A stretch of 64,000 nucleotides of DNA, from positions 144,466 to 208,465 of the forward strand of contig NZ_AQWM01000005.1 of NCBI RefSeq assembly GCF_000376105.1, in the 5' to 3' direction. The notes under the pieces are model-generated. The model had not been told where the DNA came from. It saw only the letters and a program-made list of their open reading frames with translations, and searched no databases. Below, piece after piece: positions 26,373 to 36,466 of the stretch. Position 1 is the first letter of the stretch; every line of letters begins with the position of its first letter. Made by a program: the position numbers and the translations under genes. The stretch is from Asticcacaulis benevestitus DSM 16100 = ATCC BAA-896. Lineage in GTDB: Bacteria; Pseudomonadota; Alphaproteobacteria; Caulobacterales; Caulobacteraceae.

Positions 26373-26591
26373 ATGCGCAATACTGTTAAAATCATGACCG
26401 TCGCTGTCGCGGCTCTCTGTCTGTCCGTCGCTGCCTGCTCGAAGCCGGCGGAAACCACCACGGAAACCTCGACTTCGACCGAAGTCATGGCTCCCGCAAC
26501 CGACGCCATGGCGCCGGCTTCGGACGCCGCTATGTCGGAAGCGGCTTCCGCTTCGACGACGACCACAACGACGACCACGTCGTCGCACTAA
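26373..26591 (+). CDS. small Thr/Ala-rich lipoprotein
   Basis: This 72-residue protein has a signal peptide with a lipobox (ALCLSVAAC). After the Cys, the chain is low-complexity Thr, Ser and Ala with Met-Ala-Pro repeats (SSH at the very end). No globular domain is expected. It is probably a small envelope lipoprotein of unknown role. It is followed by a strong terminator. Confidence 0.65.
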   Translation: MRNTVKIMTVAVAALCLSVAACSKPAETTTETSTSTEVMAPATDAMAPASDAAMSEAASASTTTTTTTTSSH

Positions 26592-26672
26592 CAAAGACTT
26601 CGCGACTGTACGGGTTGCACAAGCGACCCGTATAACGACACAGGTATCCCTGACTGTGGTCGCGTTTCTTAC

Positions 26673-26709
26673 AAAAAAACCCTCTCGCTTCTGGCGAGAG
26701 GGTTTTTTA
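26673..26709. terminator. bidirectional terminator between lipoprotein and ABC exporter
   Basis: The stem AAACCCTCTCGC pairs with GCGAGAGGGTTT, with A- and T-runs on the two sides, serving convergent genes. Confidence 0.85.
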
Positions 26710-26729
26710 CTTGGCAGATACTGAGATCT

Positions 26730-28604
26730 TTACTCGACCTCTGCGGCCACTTTAGCCAGCGTTTCGCGGGCGGCATCGGCGGCGCGCTGACGTTCCCACA
26801 TCGCGTGATAGAGACCCCTGAGCGCCATCAGGTCGGCGTGCTTGCCGCGTTCGGCGACGACGCCATCCTTCAGCACCAGAATTTCATCGGCGCCAACCAC
26901 GGTGGACAGGCGGTGGGCGATGACAAGGGTCGTGCGGTTCTTCGAGACGTCATCGAGCGAGGCCTGGATTTCACGCTCGGTATGGGTATCGAGTGCTGAG
27001 GTCGCCTCATCGAGGATAAGGATCGGCGGCGCTTTTAGAAGCGTGCGGGCAATGGCCACGCGCTGCTTTTCACCACCGGAAAGCTTGAGGCCACGCTCAC
27101 CCACCTCGGTCTCGTAGCCCTTCGGCAGGGTGGCGATAAAGCCGGCGATCTGCGCCGATTCCGCCGCTTCCTCGACCTGTTCGCGTGACGCACCAAACTG
27201 GCCGTAGCCGATATTATAGGCGATGGTGTCGTTGAACAGCACAGTATCCTGTGGCACCATGCCGATGACCTTGCGCAGCGAGGCCTGCGTCACCGAACGC
27301 ACGTCCTGACCGTCGATCTCGATAGAGCCGCTGGTGACATCGTAAAAGCGGTACAGCAGGCGTGACAGGGTCGATTTTCCGGCGCCCGAGGGCCCGACCA
27401 CGGCCACCGTCTTGCCGGCCGGCACCTCGAAGGTGACGCCTTTCAGAATCTGGCGATCGGGGTCGTAGGAGAAGTGCACGTCCTTGAAGGCGATGGCGCC
27501 GTCACTCACCAGCAACTGAGCTGCGTCAGGCGCATCGATGACTTCGGCCGGTTCGTCGAGCAGCTTGAACATGGCTTCCATGTCGATCAGACCGGTCGAG
27601 ATTTCGCGGTAAAGCGTGCCGATGAAGTTGAGCGGAATCGAAAGCTGGATCATGAAGGCGTTGATCATGACGAAGTGGCCAACCGTCTGCCGGCCTGTGG
27701 TCACTTCCCACGCCGACATCAGCATCACGATGGCCATGCCGATGGTGAAGATCACCGCCTGCCCGAGGTTGAGCCAAGCCAGCGAGGTATAGGTCTTGAT
27801 CGCGGCCTTTTCGTATTGCGCCGTCGCCTTGTTGTAGCGGTCGGCTTCCTGCTGTTCGTTATTGAAGTATTTGACGGTTTCAAAATTGAGCAGCGAATCG
27901 ATCGCCTTCGACATCGAATCCGTGTCGGCGTCGTTCATGTCGCGGCGGATGGCGATGCGCCAGTTCGAGGCCACGATCGAGAACCAGACATAGATGACGA
28001 CGGTGACGGCAACGACGACGACGTACCAGATGTTGAACTGATAGACGAGGATGATCGAGGTCAGGATAAACTCGATCAGGGTCGGAATGCCGACCATCAT
28101 GGTCAGGCGGATAATGGTTTCGATGCCGGACTTGCCGCGTTCCATGACCCGCGACAGGCCACCGGTGCGGCGTTGCAGATGGAAGCGTAACGACAACTGG
28201 TGCAGGTGTCCGAAGGTGCGGTTGGCCAGGCCGCGCACGGCGTGCTGCCCGACCGCGGCGAACAGGGCGTCACGCACCTGATTGAAAACGTTCGACAAAA
28301 GGCGCGCCACATTATAGGCGACCACCATGATGATCGGTGCGGCGATCATCAGCGTCCAGAAGCTTGGCGGAGCCGTAGTGACCGGCGCAGCCCCTGGTGT
28401 CAGCGCATTGACCGCCCACTTGTAGGTGAACGGAATGATGACCGTCACCACCTTGCCGATGAGCATGCACAATAGCGCGAAAATGACCTGAAGCTTCAGG
28501 TCGGCGCGGTCCGAAGGCCAGAGATAGGGCTTGAGAAACGCGAGGGTTTCGGAAAACTTGCCCTTGGATTTCGGCAGGGGCGCCTGAGCGGGAGGAGGAC
28601 TCAT
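26730..28604 (-). CDS. ATM1-type ABC exporter, fused permease and ATPase
   Basis: This protein of about 624 residues is a half-transporter that works as a homodimer. The membrane domain (about 30-330) includes QVRDALFAAVGQHAVRGLAN, LSLRFHLQRRTGGLSRVMER and SLLNFETVKYFNNEQQEADR, signatures of the ATM1/HMT1 group that exports glutathione-linked metals or Fe-S precursors. The ATPase domain has Walker A GPSGAGKST, signature LSGGEKQRVAIART and Walker B ILILDEATSALD. The chosen start (MSPPPAQAP) excludes 30 unconserved upstream residues. Substrate inferred from family only. Confidence 0.88.
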   Translation of the reverse strand: MSPPPAQAPLPKSKGKFSETLAFLKPYLWPSDRADLKLQVIFALLCMLIGKVVTVIIPFTYKWAVNALTPGAAPVTTAPPSFWTLMIAAPIIMVVAYNVARLLSNVFNQVRDALFAAVGQHAVRGLANRTFGHLHQLSLRFHLQRRTGGLSRVMERGKSGIETIIRLTMMVGIPTLIEFILTSIILVYQFNIWYVVVVAVTVVIYVWFSIVASNWRIAIRRDMNDADTDSMSKAIDSLLNFETVKYFNNEQQEADRYNKATAQYEKAAIKTYTSLAWLNLGQAVIFTIGMAIVMLMSAWEVTTGRQTVGHFVMINAFMIQLSIPLNFIGTLYREISTGLIDMEAMFKLLDEPAEVIDAPDAAQLLVSDGAIAFKDVHFSYDPDRQILKGVTFEVPAGKTVAVVGPSGAGKSTLSRLLYRFYDVTSGSIEIDGQDVRSVTQASLRKVIGMVPQDTVLFNDTIAYNIGYGQFGASREQVEEAAESAQIAGFIATLPKGYETEVGERGLKLSGGEKQRVAIARTLLKAPPILILDEATSALDTHTEREIQASLDDVSKNRTTLVIAHRLSTVVGADEILVLKDGVVAERGKHADLMALRGLYHAMWERQRAADAARETLAKVAAEVE

Positions 28605-28775
28605 AAAAAACGGTCTTTCGGCAGCATGTACAGCAAGCGCCCTATATAGGCCGCACCCCGACATTCGCCAACCGAATTGCCGACTATATTTCATGCAGGC
28701 TCGCAGCTTATCATTTCATTTGTATATGATATACGTATTGCGATATGTGAGGCCTGATATATTGCGGAGATCACC

Positions 28776-29801
28776 ATGTCTGACACCCATACCCTGTCCC
28801 TCGACGACGCCTGGTCTTTGAGCGTCCGGATATTGGAGAGCAACGGTTTCTCGCCGGATCATGCCCGCGCCATCGCCCGCACCATCTGGCAGGGCCAGCG
28901 CGACGAATGCCATTCACACGGCCTTTATCGTTTGCTGGTCTGCACCCATACTTTGAAAACCGGCAAGGTATCGGCCAATGCCGTGCCGGAACTGACCGAC
29001 GCGGCTCCCGGTCTGGTGCGCGTCGATGCCAGGGGCGCCTATTCGCTGCTCGCCTACGATACCGGACGTCCGGTTCTGATCGAAAAGGCGCGCAAGCAGG
29101 GCATTGCCGCGCTCGCCATCAATCACTGCTACCACTTCTCCGCCTTGTGGCCCGAGGTCGAGGCCATCGCCGCCGAAGGTCTGGTGGCGCTGGCCATGAC
29201 ACCCAGCCACTCATGGGTGGCCCCGCATGGCGGCACCAAAGGCGTTTTTGGCACCAATCCGCTGGCCTTTGCCTGGCCACGTCCTGAAGGCAATCCCTTT
29301 GTGTTCGACTTCGCCACCAGTGCGGCGGCACGCGGCGAGATCGAACTGCACCGCCGTGCCGGCAAGGCTATTCCCGAAGGCTGGGCGGTCGATAGCGACG
29401 GCCAAACGACCACCGATGCCGAAGCAGCCATGAAGGGCGCCATGCTGACCTTCGGCGGCCACAAGGGCTCGGCGCTTTCCGCCATGATCGAACTGATGGC
29501 CGGACCGCTGATCGGCGATTTTCTCAGCCTGGAATCGCAGGCCTATGATGCCGGCGCCGGCGCCACGCCCTATCATGGCGAACTGATCCTCGCCATCGAT
29601 CCCAAGATCTTCATGGGCGCCGATCATGCCGTACACAGCCAGCGCGCCGAGGCTTTGTTTGATGCGGTTCTCGGTCAAGGCGCGCGCCTGCCATCACAGC
29701 GGCGCTATGAGGCCCGCGCCCGCAGCGAAGCCAGCGGCACGGTCACAATTCCGCAGGCGTTGTACGACGACCTACAGGCGCTGATCTCCGAAGATGAATA
29801 A
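28776..29801 (+). CDS. Ldh-family (malate/ureidoglycolate dehydrogenase-like) oxidoreductase
   Basis: This 341-residue NAD(P)-dependent enzyme belongs to the LDH2/MDH2 family. Signatures include QRDECHSHGLYRLL, INHCYHFSALWPEVE, MTPSHSWVAPHGGTKGVFGT and FGGHKGSALSAMIELM. The wording is nearest to delta-1-piperideine-2-carboxylate/pyrroline-2-carboxylate reductases, which act in cyclic imino acid metabolism, but other 2-keto or hydroxy acid substrates are possible. It is a stand-alone gene diverging from the ABC exporter, with no related pathway gene adjacent. Confidence 0.82.
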   Translation: MSDTHTLSLDDAWSLSVRILESNGFSPDHARAIARTIWQGQRDECHSHGLYRLLVCTHTLKTGKVSANAVPELTDAAPGLVRVDARGAYSLLAYDTGRPVLIEKARKQGIAALAINHCYHFSALWPEVEAIAAEGLVALAMTPSHSWVAPHGGTKGVFGTNPLAFAWPRPEGNPFVFDFATSAAARGEIELHRRAGKAIPEGWAVDSDGQTTTDAEAAMKGAMLTFGGHKGSALSAMIELMAGPLIGDFLSLESQAYDAGAGATPYHGELILAIDPKIFMGADHAVHSQRAEALFDAVLGQGARLPSQRRYEARARSEASGTVTIPQALYDDLQALISEDE

Positions 29802-29894
29802 TCTTCGGCAAGGGTGACCACCCGTCGCCGCTCATGCGGCGAACCATGCGGCGCTTGAGCTGAAAAAAGAATACGGGTTGCTGCGCAGTGAGTA

Positions 29895-30563
29895 TTAACA
29901 GCCATCAATGCCGCAAGCATCGCCTTCGATAATCGGATTTTTAGCGGCCTCCGCAGAGGCGGCTTCAAGCGTTTGCAGGAAGGCCTGAACGGGTTGCGCG
30001 CCGGAGACGGCGTACTTGCCATCGACCACCACAAATGGGACGCCGCGCACGCCGATGGCCTGCGCCTGGCGTTGATCGAGCGCGATCTGCATGTCGATCT
30101 CGGATGAGGTGAAGGCGGCATCGATATCGGTTGCCATCAGCCCAAGATCAGCGCCGATCTCATGCAGCACAGCGCGATCGAAGATGTTGCGGCCATCGGT
30201 GAAATAGGCGCGATAGAGTTGCGCCACGGCCTCCGCCTGTTTGCCGCGCCCTTGCGCCAGCGCGATCAGGCGATGGGCATCGGTCGTATCGCCAGAGAGT
30301 GTGCCCGCGAGATGAAATTCCAGTCCGGCATCGGCGGCGCGGGCCTCAACCTGCGCCAGATTGGCACTCACCTGCTGGGGCGTCATACCATACTTATGCT
30401 GCAGCATCTGGTCGGTCGGGATGACGGATTGTCCCGGTGACAGGCGGAAGGCGCGATGGGTAATCTCGGCCTCACCGCCCCACTGGGCCAGAGCGGTTTC
30501 CAGTTCCGCCTTGCCGATATAGCAGAACGGACAGATGACATCGGACCAGATTTCGATTTTCAC
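29895..30563 (-). CDS. FrnE-like DsbA-family oxidoreductase
   Basis: This 222-residue cytosolic thioredoxin-fold protein has active site CPFC in WSDVICPFCYIGKAELETAL at the N-terminus and the cis-Pro region GVRGVPFVVVDGKYAVSGAQ. The family (FrnE, 2-hydroxychromene isomerase-like DsbA group) reduces or isomerises disulphides, and some members act in oxidative-stress defence. No signal peptide is present. The Cys pair near the C-terminus (GDACGIDGC) is a notable addition. Stand-alone gene; its partner is unknown. Confidence 0.87.
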   Translation of the reverse strand: MKIEIWSDVICPFCYIGKAELETALAQWGGEAEITHRAFRLSPGQSVIPTDQMLQHKYGMTPQQVSANLAQVEARAADAGLEFHLAGTLSGDTTDAHRLIALAQGRGKQAEAVAQLYRAYFTDGRNIFDRAVLHEIGADLGLMATDIDAAFTSSEIDMQIALDQRQAQAIGVRGVPFVVVDGKYAVSGAQPVQAFLQTLEAASAEAAKNPIIEGDACGIDGC

Positions 30564-30623
30564 AGCAGGGGCTCCATAATGACGTCTACTGTATGTAGTT
30601 GAGTTACAGTTTGATGCAAGGGA

Positions 30624-31208
30624 CTAGCTCGCAGGTTTCGTCCGACAAGTGGAATCGTAGGCCTCAGCGTAAGGCTTATCGAAGCAATTAATCAGGCCAT
30701 CAACAACATCCAGATTAGAAGGCCAGGTGATCGTTACCCCATATTTAGTCTTGAAATCCGCCGCCGCTGCATCCCAGCCATCTGGCTTAGGTTCGGCAGC
30801 TAACTTTGTCCGCGCCGCCAGAAGCGCCGGCTTGTCGTGCTTAAGAAAAGCGACCGTTGCTGCGCCGTAATCGCGCGTGGATGGGTCCGGATTATCCGCA
30901 GCCAGCAATGGAATAGCATTCCCATAATCACCAAATGACGCCCGCATCTGGCCTTCATGCCAATTTAAAATCCACCGATCATTCGCCGATAGCTCCGCGT
31001 GGGCAGCACGAAAATCACGAATGAGGTCGGCCGCGACGGGTTCGCATCCTTTGTTAGCGGCCAGCGGACGCCAGCCCCCCTGCATGTTCTGGTCAAACGC
31101 CTTGTAATCCAGTGACAGCAATAGCGCTTGATCGTAATTACAATCGGCCGCCTGTACCGCCGGCGCAATAACCAGAAGTCCCAATGCAACCAGAAAAGCC
31201 TTTAACAT
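30624..31208 (-). CDS. secreted hypothetical protein
   Basis: This 194-residue protein has a Sec signal (MLKAFLVALGLLVIAPAVQA-A) and mature motifs DCNYDQALLLSLDYKAFDQN and RWILNWHEGQMRASFGDYG. Four Cys in the mature part (C near the start, one mid, two near the C-terminus) could form disulphides. I do not recognise a family. Its sequence looks less GC-rich than its neighbours by eye. It follows the symporter gene by 51 bases on the same strand and may be the operon's last gene, but no sugar role is evident. Confidence 0.62.
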   Translation of the reverse strand: MLKAFLVALGLLVIAPAVQAADCNYDQALLLSLDYKAFDQNMQGGWRPLAANKGCEPVAADLIRDFRAAHAELSANDRWILNWHEGQMRASFGDYGNAIPLLAADNPDPSTRDYGAATVAFLKHDKPALLAARTKLAAEPKPDGWDAAAADFKTKYGVTITWPSNLDVVDGLINCFDKPYAEAYDSTCRTKPAS

Positions 31209-31259
31209 GATACCCACCTCCCAGCGCACTTAACTGGACGGATGTGACGGCATTATGGC

Positions 31260-33149
31260 TTAAGCCGGGTCATCCCGCATACGATCCCACCAGGTGAATT
31301 TCATCACCACCGAACACAGCGCCACCAGACCAAGCGTCCACCAGAACTTGTCCATCTCGCGGATGATCATGAAGATCGCCGAGGCGGTTATCGCCGTCTG
31401 CCAGATAACGCCGACAATCGAATTGAACATGTCGCGCGCAAAATCACGGTTTGGCTGAGCGTCAGGCTGATCCTGACGAAGCGCTGCAAGCACCGGTCCC
31501 CAGAAACCCCACGGACGGGTCTTGCGGTAGAATTCCTTGAGCACCGCCATATCGGTCGGCCGGGTCAGATACGACCCGACAACCGCCACCAGTGCGCACG
31601 CAATGAACAGCCATGGGAAAGCACGCAGCGGATCGATCACCATGCCGGTCACCTCCTTCGGCAGCGCCATCCACATGGCCACCACCACGCCCAGCGCCAT
31701 GCTGGCGGCGTAGCCCGTGCCGTTCAGCCGCCACCAGTACCATTTGATAACGTTGGCGACCGTATAGCCGCCGTAGAGCCCAGTGGTGATCCAGCCCACC
31801 ACCTGATCGATGGATTTCAGTTGCCAGCCGATAAAGGCGCCCAGCACGGCAAAGGTCAGGGAGGTGGCGTAGGACAGGTGCACCAGTTTCTTATCCGAAG
31901 CATCGGGGCGGATATATTTCTTGTAGATGTCGTTGACCACATAGGCGGGGGCTGCGTTGAGCGAGGCCGAATAGGTGGCCATAAAGGCGGACAGCATGCC
32001 CGCCAGCGCCAGCCCCATCAAGCCCGCCGGCATATAGTTGCGGATCACCCATGGCAGGATGCTGTCGATATCGCCGGCATAGGCCTGCCCGGAAGCGACG
32101 GCTGCGGCCTGCATCTGCGTCCATTGCGGCCCGATGAAACATAGCGCCAGAACCGCCATACCGGCGATCATCAGATAGCGCGGGAACAGCAGCACCACAT
32201 TGACGAAACCGGAAATCTTGGCAGCTTCGGTCGGCGATTTGGCCGAGAGCAGGCGCTGCATGTCATAGTTGGGTGCAGGGCCCGACATGGCCTTGAAGAA
32301 GCCCTGAAAGGTCATCAGCAAAAAGAAGATACCAAACGCCGAATAGCCCTCCTGCGAGATCACCTTCACCGCGGTTTCGCCCACCACTTTTTGTTGCGGC
32401 AGAGCATCACGCGCCACGCCGGCCCAGTCGAGATTGAGATATTGCCCGAAGGTGACATCGTGCCAGCCCGCTGGCACCACGGCACGGATCATCTCCGGGG
32501 TCACCAGCGTCATGGCAATCCAGGCGATGGCGATACAGACGATCAGCTTGATAAAGAATTGCAGAATTTCGGTCATCACCACCGAATACATGCCGCCCTT
32601 GACGGAATAGACCGTGGTTAGCGCCACGACGATCAGGCCGTAGATCTTGTCGTTGATCATCGGCTCGGCGCTGAACCGGTAGGGAATGAACTCCGCCGCC
32701 AGCTTGCCAATCCCTAAGAAACCGAAGGCCAGCATCCCCACCACCATGATAAGGGCAAAGACGACATTGATCAGGTGCGAGGCGCGCGCGCCGGTATCCT
32801 CACCAAAGCGAAAACTGATCCATTCGGCACCCGTCAGCTTGCCCGAACGGCGCAACCAGATGGCCAGGAACGCCATCAGGAATATCTGGTTGAAGACCGG
32901 CCATAGCCAGGGAATAAACACCGATTTCAGGCCATAAACCACCAGAAGCCCGACCATCCACATGGTGCCGGCGACATCGAACATACCCGACGCATTGGAA
33001 AGCCCCAGTACCCACCACGGCAGCTTGTTGCCGGCGAGGAAATAACTCTGCAAATTACCCGAAGACAGCTTGGCCACCCAGAAACCAAGCCCGATGGTCA
33101 GCAGGATATAGCCCCCGACTATGGCCAGATCGATCGGTTGTAAATTCAT
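31260..33149 (-). CDS. sodium:solute symporter (SSS family), probable mannobiose/sugar importer
   Basis: This 629-residue inner-membrane protein has about 14 helices. SSS-family landmarks include LSNASGMFDVAGTMWMVGLL, the helix pair ISFRFGEDTGARASHLINVV, MTEILQFFIKLIVCIAIAWI and GLALAGMLSAFMATYSASLN, a conserved sodium-site helix. It is the third gene of the mannosylglucose phosphorylase/epimerase operon, so import of a beta-mannoside (for example mannobiose) is inferred. Other sugars remain possible. An AGGGAA site precedes the ATG, 46 bases after the epimerase stop. Confidence 0.84.
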   Translation of the reverse strand: MNLQPIDLAIVGGYILLTIGLGFWVAKLSSGNLQSYFLAGNKLPWWVLGLSNASGMFDVAGTMWMVGLLVVYGLKSVFIPWLWPVFNQIFLMAFLAIWLRRSGKLTGAEWISFRFGEDTGARASHLINVVFALIMVVGMLAFGFLGIGKLAAEFIPYRFSAEPMINDKIYGLIVVALTTVYSVKGGMYSVVMTEILQFFIKLIVCIAIAWIAMTLVTPEMIRAVVPAGWHDVTFGQYLNLDWAGVARDALPQQKVVGETAVKVISQEGYSAFGIFFLLMTFQGFFKAMSGPAPNYDMQRLLSAKSPTEAAKISGFVNVVLLFPRYLMIAGMAVLALCFIGPQWTQMQAAAVASGQAYAGDIDSILPWVIRNYMPAGLMGLALAGMLSAFMATYSASLNAAPAYVVNDIYKKYIRPDASDKKLVHLSYATSLTFAVLGAFIGWQLKSIDQVVGWITTGLYGGYTVANVIKWYWWRLNGTGYAASMALGVVVAMWMALPKEVTGMVIDPLRAFPWLFIACALVAVVGSYLTRPTDMAVLKEFYRKTRPWGFWGPVLAALRQDQPDAQPNRDFARDMFNSIVGVIWQTAITASAIFMIIREMDKFWWTLGLVALCSVVMKFTWWDRMRDDPA

Positions 33150-33195
33150 GTTCCCTACCCCCTTATTCTGTTTATGTCGCGGGTCGTCTCAGTCT

Positions 33196-34365
33196 TCAGG
33201 CTCGCAGGCGTCGGTCCAGTTCGATCATCGCCCGGCCATTGTGATACGGGCATTTCCATATGCCCGCCTTGTAGATTTTTTCGCGCTCGGCCGAAGCGGC
33301 ATACCAGGTCCATTCATTGGCGCCGCCCGCGCCATACTGCGCCTTGGTATAGAGCCACACCTTATCGGCGGCTTCCATCCAGGTCGTATCATCCGTCATC
33401 TGCCAGGCGTTGACAAAGCCTATCAGCGCCTCGGCCTGCCCCCACCATTCGCCATCGCGATCCAGATGGCCGTCATGGCTTGTCTCGTAAGCCAGCGCCC
33501 CTTCCGCGTTCAGACCTTCGCGCCGCGCGCTTTCCGCCAGGGCCAGCACCACCGGTCGCACCTGTGTACGTAAAGTCTCATCGCCCAGCACTTCGGCCGC
33601 TTCCCAGATCAGCCAACTCGCCTCGATATCGTGACCATAGGAGACACGTGTCGTGCGATCGGTCCAGTCCATATCGAAGAACAGTCGCAGATGGCCGTCG
33701 CGGCCTGTAAATCGTTCCAGCATCACGCTCAAAACGCGCCTTAGGCACGCCTCTGTACCCCCGCAGGATGCCACGGCGTGCAGGCGCGTATAGGCCTCCA
33801 GCACATGCAGGTGCGTATTCATCGTCTTGGGCGCGGCGACGTCTTTTTCGGAAAGGCGCTGATCGGACAAGGGCAGCCAGTCGCGGCTCAGGGCCTCGAT
33901 ATAACCGCCTTGCGCTTCATCCCAGAAGCGCGCCTCGGTCAGCGCCTGAAGGTCGCGGGCAAAGGCCAGTGCCGCCGCGTCCCGCGTGGCGTGATAGTAT
34001 TCGGCAAAGGCGTAGATGGCAAAGGCCTGCGAATAGGCCTGCTTCTTGCTGTCGAGCGGTTGTCCCGCCGCATCGAGCAACCAGTACAGTCCCCCATGCT
34101 CACCATCAAGAAAACGCTCGCGGATATAAGCCGCCGCGCGATGCGCCAGATCGAGCGCACGCACATCGCCCGACCAGTCCGCCATGGCGCTGAAAAACCA
34201 TAACAGCCGCGTGTTGAGGATCACGCCCTTCGGCGCCTCAGGCACAGGCTGGTCATCGGCGTCGATCTCACCCAGAAACCCGCCGCGCGCCTCATCGATC
34301 AGATGATTGGCCCACCAGTCGAGCAGACGCAAACCTTCGGCACGGGCGTCATCGCGCAGGCTCAT
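33196..34365 (-). CDS. mannobiose/cellobiose 2-epimerase (AGE family)
   Basis: This 389-residue alpha/alpha-barrel enzyme is in the N-acylglucosamine 2-epimerase superfamily. Likely catalytic His residues are in [31 protein letters not shown] and [14 protein letters not shown], matching cellobiose 2-epimerases. Here it would convert beta-1,4-mannobiose to mannosylglucose, the substrate of the overlapping phosphorylase. The longer frame begins 23 codons upstream, but the start at 34365 overlaps the phosphorylase stop by four bases (TCAT on the plus strand), a typical coupling. Cytosolic. Confidence 0.88.
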   Translation of the reverse strand: MSLRDDARAEGLRLLDWWANHLIDEARGGFLGEIDADDQPVPEAPKGVILNTRLLWFFSAMADWSGDVRALDLAHRAAAYIRERFLDGEHGGLYWLLDAAGQPLDSKKQAYSQAFAIYAFAEYYHATRDAAALAFARDLQALTEARFWDEAQGGYIEALSRDWLPLSDQRLSEKDVAAPKTMNTHLHVLEAYTRLHAVASCGGTEACLRRVLSVMLERFTGRDGHLRLFFDMDWTDRTTRVSYGHDIEASWLIWEAAEVLGDETLRTQVRPVVLALAESARREGLNAEGALAYETSHDGHLDRDGEWWGQAEALIGFVNAWQMTDDTTWMEAADKVWLYTKAQYGAGGANEWTWYAASAEREKIYKAGIWKCPYHNGRAMIELDRRLRA

Positions 34366-35582
34366 CTGGCGGCCAGTAAAGAGGCCTTGTAGGCTTCGTT
34401 TTTGGAAATCAGATCCATACGCTGCTGCACGCACGCTGCCGAGGTCAGAGGATCGGCCGGCGTATTTTTGCAGTAATCGATCAGTTGCGCCACGGACGAG
34501 GTCGCCACATGCAGGCGCGTATCGGACGAGGCGTAGTAGATGAAGACCTTGCCATCCGCATCAGCGATCCAGCCGTTTGAGAAGGTGACGTTGGACACGT
34601 CGCCCACGCGTTCCTCGCCCTGCGGCGCGATGAAATGACCGCCCGGCGCATGGATGATCTTCCATGGCTGATCGAGCGCAGTCATGAACATGTAGAGCAC
34701 GTAACGCAGGCCGGCAGCGGTGTTGCGCACGCCATGCGCCAGGTGCAGCCAACCGTCCGGCGTTTTGATCGGCGCCGGTCCCTGACCGTTCTTGATTTCC
34801 TTGATCGTGTGGTAGGCCTTGTTATCGACGATGACTTCCTTGTCGATCACCGCTTTCGTCATGTCGTCGGTCAGACCCCAGCCGATGCCGCCGCCCGAAC
34901 CGACCGAGATAAAGCCATCCTGCGGACGGGTATAGAGCGCGTACCTGGTTTTTCCGGATTCATCGGCGACAAACTCCGGATGCAGCACCACATTGCGCTG
35001 CTGGCCGGAATGGGTGACGAGATCCGGCAGTCGCTCCCAGCTTACAAGATCTTTCGTGCGGGCGATGCCGCATTGCGCCGTCGCCGCCGACAGGTCGTTG
35101 GGCAGAGCATGGTCTTTGCGCTCAGTGCAGAAGAGACCATAGATCCAGCCGTCTTCATGCTGCGTCAGGCGCATATCATAGACATTGGTGTCAGGCTCAT
35201 CGGTCTGCGGCAACACGATCGGCCTGGGCCAAAAACGAAACCCATCGACGCCATTGACGCTCTCAGCGATCGCGAAGAACGATTTGCGATCATCGCCCTC
35301 CACACGCACGACCACCACATATCGACCCTGCCACTTCATCGCCCCGGCGTTGAACGTGGCATTGATGCCCATCCGCTCCATCATGAACGGATTGGTTTGC
35401 GGGTTGATATCATAGCGCCATTCCAGCGGCACATGGGCGGCGGTGACGACCGGGCGCTGCCAGCGCTGATAGATGCCATTACCGGGCGCCAACAGGCTGT
35501 GATGCGGCGCATTGGGCGCAGAAACAAGCGCCTCAAATTCCGCCCGCAAATCCGCCAGTCGCTGTTGCGCATATACCGTCAT
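34362..35582 (-). CDS. 4-O-beta-D-mannosyl-D-glucose phosphorylase (GH130_1)
   Basis: This 406-residue GH130 enzyme cleaves mannosylglucose with phosphate to mannose-1-phosphate and glucose. Its motifs match the subfamily: [60 protein letters not shown] with likely general acid D136, VLHPEF, and [17 protein letters not shown]. The start [11 protein letters not shown] is preceded by GGGAGACG. It heads the operon with 2-epimerase and symporter, forming the known mannobiose route. A 12-bp near-palindrome (35610-35621) lies just upstream. Confidence 0.88.
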   Translation of the reverse strand: MTVYAQQRLADLRAEFEALVSAPNAPHHSLLAPGNGIYQRWQRPVVTAAHVPLEWRYDINPQTNPFMMERMGINATFNAGAMKWQGRYVVVVRVEGDDRKSFFAIAESVNGVDGFRFWPRPIVLPQTDEPDTNVYDMRLTQHEDGWIYGLFCTERKDHALPNDLSAATAQCGIARTKDLVSWERLPDLVTHSGQQRNVVLHPEFVADESGKTRYALYTRPQDGFISVGSGGGIGWGLTDDMTKAVIDKEVIVDNKAYHTIKEIKNGQGPAPIKTPDGWLHLAHGVRNTAAGLRYVLYMFMTALDQPWKIIHAPGGHFIAPQGEERVGDVSNVTFSNGWIADADGKVFIYYASSDTRLHVATSSVAQLIDYCKNTPADPLTSAACVQQRMDLISKNEAYKASLLAAR

Positions 35583-35609
35583 TCGTCGTCTCCCGCTATC
35601 CGCCCGATT

Positions 35610-35621
35610 GTACCATGGTTC
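35610..35621. promoter_or_regulatory. near-palindrome upstream of mannobiose operon
   Basis: GTACCATGGTTC contains a perfect ACCATGGT core, 28 bases upstream of the phosphorylase start. A sugar-responsive repressor could bind here, but no LacI- or GntR-type gene is nearby. Confidence 0.3.
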
Positions 35622-35668
35622 GGATTGGTATTGGGATGAGTAAATTTGATTTATTAAATGCGCAAGAT

Positions 35669-36352
35669 TTAATCGACCGACCAAGCAAGGATCTGGCTGA
35701 TCTGGGTCAGGCCGCGCCCGCTCTCTTGGCGCCACTCATCCAGCGCCGCCTGCACCTGCGCAAGCGCCCTTTTTGACGTCGGTTCGCCGTCGATGGTGCC
35801 CCAATGGTTCAAGGCCTTCACGACGCCGGGCGTCAGGATCAGGGCATCGACGCCCATGCGACGCATCATACGCTGTCCGGTGGCACCGCCCAGCCGTGAG
35901 CCGCGCATTTTTAGCTCCAGACATAGCTCGATATAGCGTTCCGGCGACCACGCCGCGAACCAGGCACCGGCCGAGCCATGCGTCTTGCCCATATCCGAAA
36001 TGAAGCGTGCATTTTCCCCCACCGAACGGATTTTCTGTGCGTTGGCTACCAGGCCCGGCGCTTTCAACAGGTCATCGAGATCGTCATCCGACATGAAAAC
36101 CCAGCGCGTTATGTCGAAACCGTCAAAGGCCGCCTCGAACTGCGGCCAGCGCTTGTCGATCAGATCCCAGTTGAAACCGGCTTCGAAAATACAGCGCGTC
36201 ATCTGCGACAGCCAGCGCTCGTCAGGAATAGCCGCGACCTCCGCTTGTCCCAAAGGCTTTAACAGCAAGGCATCGAGACCTTTTTCATCGCCGGGCGACT
36301 GGCTGGCATGACGCGCCTTGGCCCGTGCCTCGATATCGACAAATGGCGTCAC
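35669..36352 (-). CDS. tag: DNA-3-methyladenine glycosylase I-like protein
   Basis: This 227-residue helix-hairpin-helix base-excision enzyme is predicted to remove 3-methyladenine. Family features include [20 protein letters not shown], the downstream [20 protein letters not shown], and [20 protein letters not shown] with the conserved Trp/Asp context ([17 protein letters not shown]). It begins at GTG with a GGAGAGA site six bases ahead; no ATG lies near. It is followed by the divergent MerC-like gene. The sequence differs somewhat from E. coli Tag, so it may be an alkylated-base relative rather than strict Tag. Confidence 0.78.
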   Translation of the reverse strand: MTPFVDIEARAKARHASQSPGDEKGLDALLLKPLGQAEVAAIPDERWLSQMTRCIFEAGFNWDLIDKRWPQFEAAFDGFDITRWVFMSDDDLDDLLKAPGLVANAQKIRSVGENARFISDMGKTHGSAGAWFAAWSPERYIELCLELKMRGSRLGGATGQRMMRRMGVDALILTPGVVKALNHWGTIDGEPTSKRALAQVQAALDEWRQESGRGLTQISQILAWSVD

Positions 36353-36408
36353 TTTATCTCTCCGGGGATATTTATTTGCGTGATCGGGGCACCGCGACCT
36401 TGCAAAAA

Positions 36409-36421
36409 GTTATGATATAAC
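36409..36421. promoter_or_regulatory. Zur-like palindrome upstream of MerC-like gene
   Basis: GTTAT-GAT-ATAAC is a 13-bp perfect inverted repeat with a three-base centre. It matches the core of alphaproteobacterial zinc-uptake-regulator boxes (GTTATAATATAAC type), 45 bp before the MerC-like start. Confidence 0.6.
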
Positions 36422-36466
36422 ATATTTGCTCTTCACGGCCTTCCGCCGCCTACGGTATCACTGCTC

